DNA of 64,000 nucleotides from Leptospira noumeaensis. GTDB lineage: Bacteria; Spirochaetota; Leptospiria; Leptospirales; Leptospiraceae. Shown one piece after another: positions 38,101 through 47,072 of the stretch; position 1 is the stretch's first letter, and the number at the start of each line of letters is the position of its first letter. A program made the translations under genes and the position numbers. Under the pieces are notes generated by a model. It was not told the DNA's origin. It saw only the letters and a list, made by a program, of their open reading frames with translations, and searched no databases. The stretch is from the NCBI RefSeq assembly GCF_004770765.1, contig NZ_RQFK01000026.1:558001-622000 (forward strand). The letters are read 5' to 3'.

Positions 38101-38313
38101 AACCATACCATCGGTGCTTGTGCGTTAGGTGGAATGGTATTTGGAACCATCTTTGGTGTGATCATCGTTCCGGGATTATACATTATTTTTGCAAACATTG
38201 CAAAGGGTAAAACTTTAATCTACAAAGAAGACAATATGCCACTCTCAGAATCACCAGAGAGTTACTTAACTTCAGAACTCGAAAGAAAACAATCAAAAAG
38301 GGGAAAGAAATAA
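35113..38313 (+). CDS. RND multidrug efflux pump (HAE1 family)
   Basis: The product is 1066 residues. It is an AcrB-like proton/drug antiporter. N-terminal RPVLAIVLSVLIVFVGLISI and PVSQFPEIAPPRVTITLSFPGAS are HAE1 hallmarks. The proton relay residues are Asp408 and Asp409 in GIVVDDAIVVVE and Lys938 in GLLGKNAVLIVEF. The G-loop and docking regions look normal. Twelve membrane segments and two periplasmic loops are visible. It is part of a complete adaptor-pump-channel set. The substrate cannot be read. Confidence 0.95.
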   Translation: MFTKFLQRPVLAIVLSVLIVFVGLISIKNIPVSQFPEIAPPRVTITLSFPGASAQVLVQSTITTLEQAINGVAGMRYMISSSTSSGDAIIQVLFEPGTNPNDALVQVKTRVDQMMYRVPELVRLEGIFVQPVQPSMLLYVNLYSKDPNASEKFLYNYATVFLLPELKRIHGIGQAKILGTRQYAMRVWLNPDRMRAYNVTTDEVMKSIKNQSIIARPGRLGQSSGKQAQSLEYTLTYEGWYNEPGQYENIIIRAKNGGEVLYLKDIAKVELDSEFYNIYSDVDGHPAAAIMFKQTEGSNAKEVIEDIKAKLEELKKTFPPQMDYKLSYDVSNFIDAAIEKVIHTLVEAFVLVAIVVFIFLGDWRSTLIPIIAVPVSLIGAFSFMMALGLTINLITLFAMVLAIGIVVDDAIVVVEAVHAKMAEEHLSVYASVKTVLGEISGAVIAITLLMTAVFVPVTFLPGPVGVFYRQFAITMATSIVLSGFVALTLTPVLTAMILKSHTHDKKTHNPIDIFLNKFNFYFDIVTEKYVNLMHRFSGSKVFIVSILLSFTVGFLLLTQIVPAGFVPGEDQGMIYVVIQTPPGSTIEKTNDVARKLQEVALKIEGVDSVASLAGYEILTEGEGSNAGTCLISLKDWSERKNSVHDVMEELEHNTKNFGAIIEFFEPPAVPGFGAAGGVMFRLLDKTNSGDYTAFDKVHEEFMGELRKREELTGLFSFYSAKFPQLEVKLDRKLAMQKGVNIGEAMDNLDILVGSTYEQGFIRFNQFFKVYVQSLPEFRRLPSDILSLFTPNDKGEMVPYSAFLSLEQKQGANEITRYNAYTSSVINVLPNKGYTTGDAIKGIREASKNLPAGFEVGWEGLSYDEAARGNEAIFIFLAVIVFVYLVLSAQYESFIIPFSVIFSLPPGIFGTFFLLKLLGLANDIYAQIGMIMLIGLLGKNAVLIVEFARQRQEAGLSVFDAALEGAKARFRPILMTSFAFVAGLLPLVFATGPGAIANHTIGACALGGMVFGTIFGVIIVPGLYIIFANIAKGKTLIYKEDNMPLSESPESYLTSELERKQSKRGKK

Positions 38314-38314
38314 G

Positions 38315-39742
38315 ATGAAACGAATTATCATTGCCTCTGTATTTTTATTCACATTTTCTTGTATTCCCGCTCTTTTAGAAAGAGACAAAGAAGATTTAAA
38401 ACTTCCAGATGAATTTTTAAATTGGGAAAACTCAGAAAAATCGGAGAAGTTGGCTAATCAAATTTGGAAGGAATTTTTCAAAGAATCACAGTTAGTCGAA
38501 CTCATTGACGTTGCAATTGAAAATAACCAGGAACTTGCCATCTTAGAACAAGAAATTAACATTTCTAATAACGAAGTGTTTGCAAGACAAGGGGAATACC
38601 TTCCTAAGTTATCTCTCCAAGCTGACGGTGGAAGCGAACAAAAAGAACGCTTCAGTACACCCAATGCCAATTCCCCAACTCTATTTGCCCACGGTGGCCT
38701 TGTGATGAGTTGGGAAATCGATATCTGGAAAAAATTAAGAAACGCTACTAAGTCAGCTTACCTTCGTTATCTGGCAGGAATTGAAGGAAAACGATATGTT
38801 GTCACAAACTTAGTCGCAGAAATTACTGATACTTATTTTGAACTGATTGCCCTAGACAACCAACTCCAATTGGTCGAGAACTACATTGAAGTTCTAACCA
38901 AAGTCAAAGAAATCGTAGTCCTACAACGAGAAGCGGGTCGAACTACTTCTCTAGCAGTCAAACGGTTTGAAGCAGAAGTTTCTAAAAACTTAGCACGAAA
39001 GTATGATATCGTTCAACGAATCGCCATCACAGAAAACCGATTGAATTTTTTACTCGGAAGGTTTCCAGAAAAAATCACAAGGAAATCGGGTGATTTTTTA
39101 GAGATTACACTTCCTGAAATTCAAAAGTCAGTGCCAGTGGATCTTCTGGAAAATAGACCAGATATCAAACAAGCTACTTTAATTTTAGAATCTAGAAAGT
39201 TAGATGTCGAAGTTGCCCGGGCCAAATTTTATCCATCACTGATGATTGATGGAAATATTGGATATGAAGCCTTTAATTCTAAACATTTCAAAGGAACACC
39301 CGTTTCGTTAGCATATGGAATAGGTGGTGGAATCATTGCTCCACTCATCAACAGAAAGGCCATTGAAGCAAACTATGCAACGGCAAACAATATGCAGATC
39401 CAAGCTTTATACAATTATGAAGTGTCACTCCTCAAAGCATTTACAGAAGTCACCAACCAAATCGTAAAAATTAACAACCTAAACCAAAAGTTCGAGGCAA
39501 AAACAAAACAAGTCCAAAACCTAAAAGAGTCTGTAGAAATTTCAAACATTCTCTTTAAGGCTGGCCGCATTGACTACATTGATGTTTTATTCACACAACG
39601 TGACTTCCTAGAAGCTCAGATCGAAGTTTATGAATTAAAATATAGTCTATTAGAATCTAACGTCGGTTTGTATAAAGCACTTGGTGGCGGTTGGCGAGGA
39701 CAAAAAGAACCAGAAGGCGAAAGAAAAACGAGTAACTTCTAA
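38315..39742 (+). CDS. TolC/OprM-like outer-membrane efflux lipoprotein
   Basis: The product is 475 residues. The leader ends FTFSC (lipobox). Two repeated OEP halves are visible, with NQELAILEQEINISNNEV and the PVDLLENRPDIKQA motif typical of NodT/OprM-type factors, and FYPSLMIDGNIGYE. It forms the trimeric outer-membrane tunnel. The ATG is 1 bp after the pump stop. The stop codon lies inside the terminator stem at the end of the operon. Confidence 0.94.
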   Translation: MKRIIIASVFLFTFSCIPALLERDKEDLKLPDEFLNWENSEKSEKLANQIWKEFFKESQLVELIDVAIENNQELAILEQEINISNNEVFARQGEYLPKLSLQADGGSEQKERFSTPNANSPTLFAHGGLVMSWEIDIWKKLRNATKSAYLRYLAGIEGKRYVVTNLVAEITDTYFELIALDNQLQLVENYIEVLTKVKEIVVLQREAGRTTSLAVKRFEAEVSKNLARKYDIVQRIAITENRLNFLLGRFPEKITRKSGDFLEITLPEIQKSVPVDLLENRPDIKQATLILESRKLDVEVARAKFYPSLMIDGNIGYEAFNSKHFKGTPVSLAYGIGGGIIAPLINRKAIEANYATANNMQIQALYNYEVSLLKAFTEVTNQIVKINNLNQKFEAKTKQVQNLKESVEISNILFKAGRIDYIDVLFTQRDFLEAQIEVYELKYSLLESNVGLYKALGGGWRGQKEPEGERKTSNF

Positions 39743-39755
39743 GTTACCCGTTTTT
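39723..39755 (+). terminator. Rho-independent terminator of the RND operon
   Basis: GTAACTT (39731-39737) pairs with AAGTTAC (39740-39746) around a 2-nt loop, extended by AAAAACG/CGTTTTT with one mismatched pair, and followed by TTTTTCTT. The TolC-like gene stop (TAA) lies within the stem. Confidence 0.85.
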
Positions 39756-39847
39756 CTTATATCATTTTAAGGAGAAATCAATACTTCAAGAATAATCTGC
39801 TAATTCTAGTAGACAAACAATGATTAATATCAAATTTTCGAAAAGTA

Positions 39848-42316
39848 GTGGTTTTAAAAAATCGAAAGTTAATCTTATTATTTCTATTTTTACTAAACCA
39901 ACTTCCTTTTTTGCAGTGCAACCTATTTAAATCCCACTCAAATTCACCAGTAGCTAAGAATGGGTATCTTGATTTGTCGATTCAAAATGATCCAATTATT
40001 AAAAATGAATTCGCGAATTTAAAAGGTGAATGGAAATTTTTTTGGAACGAATCTAAAAATCCAAACCAACTGCAAAATTTAGAATCCGAATCAGAAATCA
40101 TTGTAGTTCCCAGTTCTTGGAACCAAAAAATGATTCATGGGAAAAAATTAGGCAGCACCGGATATGCAACTTATTACCTCCAAGTTAAAATACCAGAAGA
40201 TTGGAAAAATAAAGTTTTATTACTGAGAGCAGATTACCATGCGGGTGCTTATGAATTATTTGTTAACGGATTACTATCACAATCAGTGGGGATGTTCGGA
40301 ACCAAGAAGGAAACTTCAAAAAATGTTCATGCACCTTCGATAGGATATATTTATTCGAATTCGGATATTCTAAACATTGTTATCCACGAATCTAATTTTG
40401 AACATAGGGTTGGAGGAATTGGCAGAGAAATATACCTTGGTCTTCCAAAAGCAATCAATTCAATTTCAAACGAACGAAGAATTTCGGATCTATTTTCAAT
40501 TAGTGTTCTATTTATTATAAGTTTATATTATTTTTTCTATTTTTTAATTAGAAATTCAGATAAGTCTAGTTTGATCTTCTCAATTTTATGTTTGTTCTTA
40601 CTAATAAGAGCATTAGTGCAAAATGAACAAATTTTACGCGAATATTTTCCGAATGGGAATTATAAACTTTTTTTGCTAATTGAGTATAGTGCGATGTATT
40701 TTGCACCAAGTTTAGCAATTCATTTTTTCTCTTTACCAATCGAATTTAGATTTAAAAATAAAATCATAATTTCTTGTTATACCATTTCTATAGGCTACTT
40801 TGTTTACGCATTAATAGTTGATACTTTATCAATTTCAAATACAGTATTACATTTTCAATATATTGTATTAATTTTGAGCCTATCTGCTATCGGACTCAAC
40901 GTTCTTGCAATAACTAAAAAGATAAAACATTCTTGGTTATCATTAGGCAGTATGTTCGTGGCGCTAGTCACTATCATTATTGATATGTTAATTATTCAGG
41001 AGAAAATACAAATACCATTTACCGCTTCTTATGGTTTAATTTTTATGATTTTTACTCAAGGAATCATATTAGCAGTCAGACACTCCGAAGCGTTCAGCAC
41101 AAATGAACAACTTACAAATGAATTAACTTTGTTCAATGAAAACCTAGAAAATAAGGTGAATGAAAGAACAATTGAATTAAATTCAGCAATCGAACGAATG
41201 GAAAAGTCCGTTAAAGCTAGAAATGATTTTTTAGCAAACATGAGCCATGAAATTCGGACTCCAATGAACATAATCTCAGGTATGGCGGAGCTACTTGATG
41301 AATCAGAATTAAAACCTGAACAAAAAGAATATGTATCCATTTTCAATATAGCCAATAAAACATTATTAAACGTTCTTAATGACGTCTTAGACTTATCAAA
41401 ATTGGAACAAGGATTTCTTTCGATTGATACGCATGAATTTAGAATTGATCATTTATTAAATGATTTAAATAAAATTTTTCAATTCAAAACTAAAGGAACG
41501 CTGTTAACATTTAATATACAAATTGAAAAAGATGTTCCTTTGCTTGTTAAAGGTGATTCAAATAGAATTTCTCAAATTTTGTTTAATTTGCTGAGTAATG
41601 CATTTAAGTTTACGAATGATGGACAAGTTAGTTTATCACTTAGCTTAGAAAATAATCAGTATTTTGTTTTTACAGTCAAAGATACTGGTATTGGTATGAC
41701 TGAGGAAAAAATTAATAACTTATTTATAAGATTTTACCAAGCTCATGAATCGAATCAAATTTTTCAAAGAGGCACAGGATTAGGTTTAGCAATTTCTAAA
41801 AAACTAGTTGAACTTATGAATGGAAATATCGCTGTCAAAAGTACCTTAGGTATAGGATCAGAATTTGTATTTAAAATCCCATTAATCATTTCTACCTCTG
41901 CTATTTTAGAAAATTCTCAACTCAAACAAACAAAAGAACAATTTCATAATTTAAAAGTTCTAATCGTAGATGATGTTCAAGAAAATTTGCTTATCGTAAA
42001 AAAATTCTTAGAAAAAGTAGCGTTTCGTATTTCGCTATCCTCCGGTGGTTATGAAGCCGTCACTTTATTTGATGAAAATTTGTTTGATATTGTATTAATG
42101 GATATTCAAATGCCGACTTTAAATGGATTCGAATTACTAAAAATTTTTCGTAAAATAGACGCTGATCGATTTAAATTTACTCCCATAATAGCATTTACGG
42201 CAAATGTAACTTTGGAGGAACAACGTGAAATAGAAGAGGCAGGATTTAATGGTTTTCTATCCAAACCTGTTTCAAAAAAAGATATATTCGATAAATTTAT
42301 CGAAGTATTAAGATAA
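39848..42316 (+). CDS. Hybrid sensor histidine kinase with 7TMR-DISM sensor
   Basis: The product is 822 residues from a GTG start. A lipobox-like leader is followed by an extracytoplasmic DISMED2-like jelly-roll (about 40-195) and seven membrane segments (about 215-415). The cytoplasmic part has a HisKA domain with His467 in NMSHEIRTPMN, an ATPase with ILFNLLSNAFKFT, DTGIGM and GTGLGLAISKKL, and a receiver domain with Asp752 in MDIQMPT. It is thus a kinase with its own receiver and no separate output domain. The gene looks more AT-rich than its neighbours by eye. It follows the RND operon after a terminator, so a link to it is not shown. Confidence 0.93.
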   Translation: MVLKNRKLILLFLFLLNQLPFLQCNLFKSHSNSPVAKNGYLDLSIQNDPIIKNEFANLKGEWKFFWNESKNPNQLQNLESESEIIVVPSSWNQKMIHGKKLGSTGYATYYLQVKIPEDWKNKVLLLRADYHAGAYELFVNGLLSQSVGMFGTKKETSKNVHAPSIGYIYSNSDILNIVIHESNFEHRVGGIGREIYLGLPKAINSISNERRISDLFSISVLFIISLYYFFYFLIRNSDKSSLIFSILCLFLLIRALVQNEQILREYFPNGNYKLFLLIEYSAMYFAPSLAIHFFSLPIEFRFKNKIIISCYTISIGYFVYALIVDTLSISNTVLHFQYIVLILSLSAIGLNVLAITKKIKHSWLSLGSMFVALVTIIIDMLIIQEKIQIPFTASYGLIFMIFTQGIILAVRHSEAFSTNEQLTNELTLFNENLENKVNERTIELNSAIERMEKSVKARNDFLANMSHEIRTPMNIISGMAELLDESELKPEQKEYVSIFNIANKTLLNVLNDVLDLSKLEQGFLSIDTHEFRIDHLLNDLNKIFQFKTKGTLLTFNIQIEKDVPLLVKGDSNRISQILFNLLSNAFKFTNDGQVSLSLSLENNQYFVFTVKDTGIGMTEEKINNLFIRFYQAHESNQIFQRGTGLGLAISKKLVELMNGNIAVKSTLGIGSEFVFKIPLIISTSAILENSQLKQTKEQFHNLKVLIVDDVQENLLIVKKFLEKVAFRISLSSGGYEAVTLFDENLFDIVLMDIQMPTLNGFELLKIFRKIDADRFKFTPIIAFTANVTLEEQREIEEAGFNGFLSKPVSKKDIFDKFIEVLR

Positions 42317-42361
42317 TATATTGTTGCGAGTACGTTTGTAGAATCAGCTTATAATTAGTTA

Positions 42362-42823
42362 TTATCTTTTATGATATAACAATGCTTTCTTTAGACATGC
42401 AATCAATTTTGCTTTAGAAAGTTTTTTACTGACAGAAAAATATACTGCTCTTCTCCCATCACAGTTTAATTCTGGAAACTCCATTGCGATTTCTTGGGCA
42501 ATCGTAGTTTTACAATTAAAATAAAGTGCAAATTCGAATTCATTGACTTTTGCCATCCGAATGGTAGAACCCGATTTTGTTTTGGGAGTTAAAAAACTAG
42601 GTTCCCCCCACTTTAAACATTCTTCAATTTCACCGATTTTTTCATCTGATTTCGACAATTCATAGATCCAGGTTCGGATTTCCATAAACAAATCAAACAT
42701 TACAGGTGTTAAATTAAAATAATAAGAGGAAATTTCTTCCGAGGGAAATTTGATTTTCGATTTTAATTTGGACTTTGCAGCTGGCTTTGGATTGGTTTTT
42801 TGTTTGGAAGAAGTAGGTTTCAT
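42362..42823 (-). CDS. DUF1801 (YdhG-like) protein
   Basis: The product is 153 residues with a Lys-rich N-terminus. The core shows IRTWIYELSK, EECLKWGEPSFLTPKTKSGS, and EFALYFNCKT and DGRRAVYFSVSKKL, typical of DUF1801. The structural family is small and basic with unknown function. It lies between the kinase and a DUF35-like gene, both separated by ordinary spacers. The family call is moderately firm. Confidence 0.8.
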   Translation of the reverse strand: MKPTSSKQKTNPKPAAKSKLKSKIKFPSEEISSYYFNLTPVMFDLFMEIRTWIYELSKSDEKIGEIEECLKWGEPSFLTPKTKSGSTIRMAKVNEFEFALYFNCKTTIAQEIAMEFPELNCDGRRAVYFSVSKKLSKAKLIACLKKALLYHKR

Positions 42824-42914
42824 TTTTCGCTATATGATTTTCAAAACTTACACCTTTTGTTTTTATTCATTCGCACTCTAAAATTCGAGGGAAGATAAAT
42901 GTTACTTGAAATTT

Positions 42915-43250
42915 CTAATATTGAAATACAGGGCCGATCTTATCATCCATACCTTTGAAACGAACTTTATCGCCAATTTTTACAGCGTTAAAATCACTAA
43001 CACCTTCAATCACAGTTGTCAGTTTTACATTTTCTTCCGTTTGTACAATTGCCAAAACGTAAGGGGCACGGTTTGCCATATGTCCAAACCCAACGTACAC
43101 AACAGTAAAGGAATGGATGGTTCCGTTCTCTTTTAAGTTCACTTTTTCAGTGGATTCACTCCCACAGGAGGGGCAACCCTGTAAAACTTCGGCCACTTTA
43201 AAGTTACATTGGTTACAAACAGTGCCAGCGAAGGTTTGGGTTACATTCAT
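42915..43250 (-). CDS. Zn-ribbon / OB-fold (DUF35) protein
   Basis: The product is 111 residues. The N-terminal zinc ribbon has Cys12, Cys15, Cys26 and Cys29 (CNQCNF and CPSCGSES). The OB-fold follows (GTIHSFTVVYVGF, APYVLAIVQTEENV, FNAVKIGDKVRF). Such proteins partner thiolases or HMG-CoA-synthase-like enzymes in acyl-CoA chemistry. A thiolase gene lies 2.5 kb away at 45787-47001, but the two are not adjacent. The partner here is therefore unclear. Confidence 0.88.
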   Translation of the reverse strand: MNVTQTFAGTVCNQCNFKVAEVLQGCPSCGSESTEKVNLKENGTIHSFTVVYVGFGHMANRAPYVLAIVQTEENVKLTTVIEGVSDFNAVKIGDKVRFKGMDDKIGPVFQY

Positions 43251-43352
43251 AATACATTTCTCATTTAATCTAGAATAATTTGCAATACGTTTAAATTATT
43301 GTTAGGTGAAATTCAGAAAAATAATCCAGAACTTTCCTAATCAAAATCCAAA

Positions 43353-44357
43353 CTATTTGAGTTTTACAACCACTTTGCCCTTACTACGGCCTGTTTCTAC
43401 ATAAGATATGGCCTCGTTTGTTTGTTCAAACGGAAACACCTTATCAATGACTGGTCGAATTTTTCCAGCTTCAATGAATGTCGTAATTTCACTTAACTGA
43501 TTTCCATCTGCCCTCATAAACAAAAATTCAAAATTAACATTTAACTTTTTTGCTTTTCGTTTTACCGACATACTTAACAAACTCATCAAAAATTGGAAAG
43601 GCCAACCTAAGCCGATTTTTTTTGCAAATTCACTGGTTGGTGGCCCCGTAAGAGATACTAAAGTTCCGCCTTGTTTCAAAATTTGCAAAGATTGATGAAG
43701 GATTTTAGACTCTCGGTTGCTATGTAACACAAAATCATAATCTTTTAATATAGTGGAAAAATCTTCTTTTTTGTAATCAATCACTAAATCAGCTCCAAGA
43801 CTTTTCACCAATTCCGTATTTGCCGAACTTGTTGTAGTTGCTACATAGGCACCCAAAAGTTTTGCCAGTTGGATCGCAAATGTCCCAACACCGCCGGAAC
43901 CTGCTTGGATAAATACCTTTTGCCCTTTTTTAAGATTTGCTATCTCTACAAGTGCTTGTACAGAAGTTAGTCCAACAAGTGGAATGGATGCTGCTTCTTC
44001 CATACTAACATTTTTAGGTTTCAAGGCTAAATCATTTTCCGAAATAGCGATAAACTCTGCAAAGGTTCCGATGTGAAAATCAGAAGGCCTCGCATAAACT
44101 TCATCACCAACTTTAAATTTGGAAACATTGGCACCCACTTTTGTTATGACACCTGCCAAATCGTGTCCGTTTGTAAATGGTGTCTTATAAGGGAGGAAAA
44201 TTTTAAAATCACCATTTTTTACCAACGAATCCAGTAGGTTGATGGCCGTTGCATGAATTTGCACCAAAACTTCGTTATCTTTGATAATTGGTTCTGGTAC
44301 TTCTGAAAGTACCAGTTTTTCTTTTTTACCGTAACGTGTTACTTGAAAAGCCTTCAT
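43353..44357 (-). CDS. Zinc-type NADP-dependent alcohol/quinone oxidoreductase
   Basis: The product is 334 residues of the MDR superfamily. Motifs: NGHDLAGVITKVG near residue 63, VFIQAGSGGVGTFAIQLAKLLGA for NADP binding, and GRSKGKVVVKL at the end. The zinc-ligand cysteines of classical alcohol dehydrogenases are not seen, so it fits the quinone-reductase group. It lies 4 bp after the SDR gene and is divergent from an HxlR regulator. Such operons answer electrophile or quinone stress, though this is inference here. Confidence 0.9.
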   Translation of the reverse strand: MKAFQVTRYGKKEKLVLSEVPEPIIKDNEVLVQIHATAINLLDSLVKNGDFKIFLPYKTPFTNGHDLAGVITKVGANVSKFKVGDEVYARPSDFHIGTFAEFIAISENDLALKPKNVSMEEAASIPLVGLTSVQALVEIANLKKGQKVFIQAGSGGVGTFAIQLAKLLGAYVATTTSSANTELVKSLGADLVIDYKKEDFSTILKDYDFVLHSNRESKILHQSLQILKQGGTLVSLTGPPTSEFAKKIGLGWPFQFLMSLLSMSVKRKAKKLNVNFEFLFMRADGNQLSEITTFIEAGKIRPVIDKVFPFEQTNEAISYVETGRSKGKVVVKLK

Positions 44358-44361
44358 CGTT

Positions 44362-45162
44362 TTATCCCTTAAATCGATTGATGTTTTTAATCATTGAATT
44401 TTCAAATAATTTATATGCGAAATGTTGTATTGTCAATATAACAGAAGCACCTTTCCCTACTGGATGATTAAATTTTGGATTTTTAGTTTCAACCAATTTG
44501 ATTAAAGTATCAATTACTGGAGTTGGTTCAGGTGCATTTCCAAACAAATCTTTTGCAAATCTTTCGATTTTACCTCGGTATTGGTTGTAGTCATCAATTT
44601 TGATTTCAGCTTTCATAGCATTAGTAATGATATTGGTTTTAAAACCCATTGGTTCCACCATTGCCACTTTAACATTAAACTCATTTAATTCAAAACGTAA
44701 TGATTTAAAAAAACCTTCTAACGCATGTTTGGAAGCACCATAATAAGAAGCACTTGGAAAATTCAATAGACCCATAATGGATCCAACGGTAATTATTTTG
44801 CCGGATTTTTGTTTTCTAAAGTCAGGTAATAATTCTTTAGTCAGTTTGATAGTTCCCCAAAAGTTTGTTTCAAATTGTCTTTTACCTTCTTCAATGGAAG
44901 TTTCTTCTGCAAGTCCCGACAAATAAAAGCCGGCATTATTGATCAAAACATCTAAATGGGAAATATGCTTGAACAATTCATTACGAAAAACCTTGATAGA
45001 ACTATCATCGGCAATATCCAAAGGCAACATTTGAAAAGGCACTTTTACTTTGTTTGGGTTACGACTTGTGCCTATGACATTGTAACCTTTTTCGTGAAGT
45101 TTCGTTGCGACAATCAAACCAAAACCTGAGGAAGCACCGGTAATTAAAATTGTTTGTTTCAT
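44362..45162 (-). CDS. Short-chain dehydrogenase/reductase
   Basis: The product is 266 residues. The Rossmann fingerprint is TGASSGFGLIVATKLHEKG, with LINNAGFYLSG and the catalytic ITVGSIMGLLNFPSASYYGASK (Ser, YxxxK). The C-terminal substrate region is longer than minimal. It starts 24 bp from a 29-bp palindrome, facing the HxlR gene, and is followed directly by the MDR oxidoreductase. The two probably form one regulated unit. Confidence 0.92.
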   Translation of the reverse strand: MKQTILITGASSGFGLIVATKLHEKGYNVIGTSRNPNKVKVPFQMLPLDIADDSSIKVFRNELFKHISHLDVLINNAGFYLSGLAEETSIEEGKRQFETNFWGTIKLTKELLPDFRKQKSGKIITVGSIMGLLNFPSASYYGASKHALEGFFKSLRFELNEFNVKVAMVEPMGFKTNIITNAMKAEIKIDDYNQYRGKIERFAKDLFGNAPEPTPVIDTLIKLVETKNPKFNHPVGKGASVILTIQHFAYKLFENSMIKNINRFKG

Positions 45163-45185
45163 GATAGATTGGACTCTGTTTTTTA

Positions 45186-45237
45186 ATTTTTACTTGCAAT
45201 TTGCAAGTAAAAATATCACTTTTATTTTGCAAGTGAT
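45186..45237. promoter_or_regulatory. Palindromic operator region between SDR and HxlR genes
   Basis: A perfect 14-1-14 inverted repeat lies at 45186-45214, with core ACTTGCAA-T-TTGCAAGT. A second, weaker inverted repeat ATCACTT-N9-AAGTGAT lies at 45215-45237 and re-uses the TTGCAAGT half-site at 45228-45235. The position between the divergent genes matches HxlR autoregulation sites. It is the strongest dyad seen in the window. Confidence 0.75.
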
Positions 45238-45278
45238 TATTTTGTAATATTTTTTAAATTTTTATTGGAGGAAAATGA

Positions 45279-45707
45279 ATGGAAAAAGCCAAAAAAAGGT
45301 CAGAATGCCCTCTCAGCTGCTCGTTAGACATATTTGGTGACAAATGGTCTTTACTCATCATTAGAGATATGATGTTCTTTAATAAATCAACCTATGGAGA
45401 TTTTTTGAAATCAGAGGAAGGGATCGCTACAAACATCTTGGCTGCGAGACTCCAAAGTTTAGAAGAAAACGAACTCATTGAAAAAACAGACCATCCAACT
45501 AGCAAAGCAAAAGTCCTTTATCAACTGACAAACAAAGCAATCGAACTTTTACCAATCCTTCTAGAAATACAATTGTGGGCAGAAAAGTATTTTGAAATTC
45601 CCGCAGAAATCAAATCTCAACTCAAAGAAGTAAAAAAGGGAAAAGAGGAATTTATAAAGGTAATGACACGGAAATTAAAAAAACAATCTGCAAACCAAGC
45701 AGGATAG
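45279..45707 (+). CDS. HxlR-family transcriptional regulator
   Basis: The product is 142 residues with a winged helix. Signature residues are DIFGDKWSLLIIRDMM, FLKSEEGIATNILAARLQSL and YQLTNKAIELLPIL. Two N-terminal cysteines (Cys10, Cys14) lie where thiol-sensing members such as YodB and HypR hold theirs, so redox or electrophile sensing is plausible. It diverges from the SDR and MDR genes across the palindrome at 45186-45237. The C-terminal tail is Lys-rich. Confidence 0.92.
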   Translation: MEKAKKRSECPLSCSLDIFGDKWSLLIIRDMMFFNKSTYGDFLKSEEGIATNILAARLQSLEENELIEKTDHPTSKAKVLYQLTNKAIELLPILLEIQLWAEKYFEIPAEIKSQLKEVKKGKEEFIKVMTRKLKKQSANQAG

Positions 45708-45721
45708 GGAGCAAAAAAACA

Positions 45722-45763
45722 AAAACACGTTTAAACCCCGGTTTTACGAGATCCAAACGTGTT
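45722..45763 (-). terminator. Terminator between HxlR and thiolase genes
   Basis: AAACACGTTT (45722-45731) pairs with AAACGTGTTT (45754-45763) over a long loop containing AACCCCGGTT. On the minus strand it is followed by TTGTTTTTTTG, so it ends thiolase transcription; on the plus strand the T-run is weak. Confidence 0.7.
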
Positions 45764-45786
45764 TATTAAATTCTTAAAGTTTTATC

Positions 45787-47001
45787 TTACTTCAATCTTT
45801 CGATGATCGTAGCGATACCCATACCACCACCGATACAAAGAGTGATGAGTCCGTAACGAAGGTCTCTTCTTTCCAACTCGTCAAGAACGGTTCCTGTAAG
45901 AATCGCACCTGTTGCTCCGAGTGGATGTCCGAGAGCAATCGCTCCTCCGTTCACATTGATTTTGGATTCATCAATTCCGAGTGTTTTCTTTACGTATAAC
46001 ACTACAGATGCGAATGCTTCGTTGATTTCCCAAAGGTCAATGTCTTTTACACTAAGGCCAGCTTGTTTCAATGCTTTTTGTGAAGCAGAAACAGGACCAG
46101 TTAACATAATTGTTGGATCTTCACCAGTTGCTACCGTTGCAAGAATTTTTGCGCGTGGTTTCAAACCGTATTTTTTGAGTCCATCATCATTAGTCACTAG
46201 AATCGCAGCAGCACCATCAACAATACCGGAAGAGTTTCCTAGTGTATGGATGTGATTGATTTTTGTTACTTCTGGGTAAGAACGTAATGCAATCGCATCC
46301 AATTCTTTTTCACCGATAGTTTTGAATACAGGACCAAGACTAGAAAGGAAAGCATAGTCTGATTCCAAACGTGGGTTCTCTTCTTCGGTTACAACGGTTC
46401 CATCATCCAAAGTAATTGGGATCACGGATTTTTTAAAGTATCCGTTTTGAATGGCAGCATGTGCTTTTTGTTGTGAAGATTCTGCAAAACGATCTGCTTC
46501 TTCGCGAGAAATATCATACTTAGTTGCGATTAAATCAGCAGAAATCCCTTGTGGAACTAGGTTGTAATGTGCAGCAATTTTATCGTTACCAACGTTAAAA
46601 TCACGACCAATCATATCATCACCCATTTTCACACGGCTCATGGATTCAACTCCACCACCAACTCCAAGTTCCATTGCTCCGGAAGCAACATGGTTTGCTA
46701 CGTTGTTCAGTGCTTGTAATCCAGATCCGCAAAAACGATTCACAGTATAACCTGGAACGTCTTTTGGCCAATGAGCCGCCATAACCGCATAACGCGCGAT
46801 ACATGCAGCTTGGTCAGCAACTTGGGATACACAACCCATTACAACTTCCTCAACCGTTTTGGGATCAATTCCGGTACGTGATTGGATGGCTTTTAAAGTG
46901 GCAGCAGCTAATTCTTGTGGGTGGACGGATGCAAGTGTCCCACGTTTTTTGCCCTTTCCTCTCGGAGTTCGGACAGCATCAATAATATAGGAATTCCCCA
47001 T
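45787..47001 (-). CDS. Thiolase (acetyl-CoA acetyltransferase-type)
   Basis: The product is 404 residues. The acylated cysteine is Cys91 in [12 protein letters not shown], and the other catalytic elements are [15 protein letters not shown] and [12 protein letters not shown]. Start [16 protein letters not shown] is typical. It either condenses acetyl-CoA units or cleaves 3-ketoacyl-CoA; the choice cannot be made from sequence alone. AGAGAGG lies 7 nt before the ATG. It has a terminator downstream and is probably a single gene. Confidence 0.94.
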   Translation of the reverse strand: MGNSYIIDAVRTPRGKGKKRGTLASVHPQELAAATLKAIQSRTGIDPKTVEEVVMGCVSQVADQAACIARYAVMAAHWPKDVPGYTVNRFCGSGLQALNNVANHVASGAMELGVGGGVESMSRVKMGDDMIGRDFNVGNDKIAAHYNLVPQGISADLIATKYDISREEADRFAESSQQKAHAAIQNGYFKKSVIPITLDDGTVVTEEENPRLESDYAFLSSLGPVFKTIGEKELDAIALRSYPEVTKINHIHTLGNSSGIVDGAAAILVTNDDGLKKYGLKPRAKILATVATGEDPTIMLTGPVSASQKALKQAGLSVKDIDLWEINEAFASVVLYVKKTLGIDESKINVNGGAIALGHPLGATGAILTGTVLDELERRDLRYGLITLCIGGGMGIATIIERLK

Positions 47002-47072
47002 GGGTTTACCTCTCTCTGGGTGTTCTAGGAAAAACGTACAGAGTTCGCCTCACAAGAAAAGTAAAAAAATCA

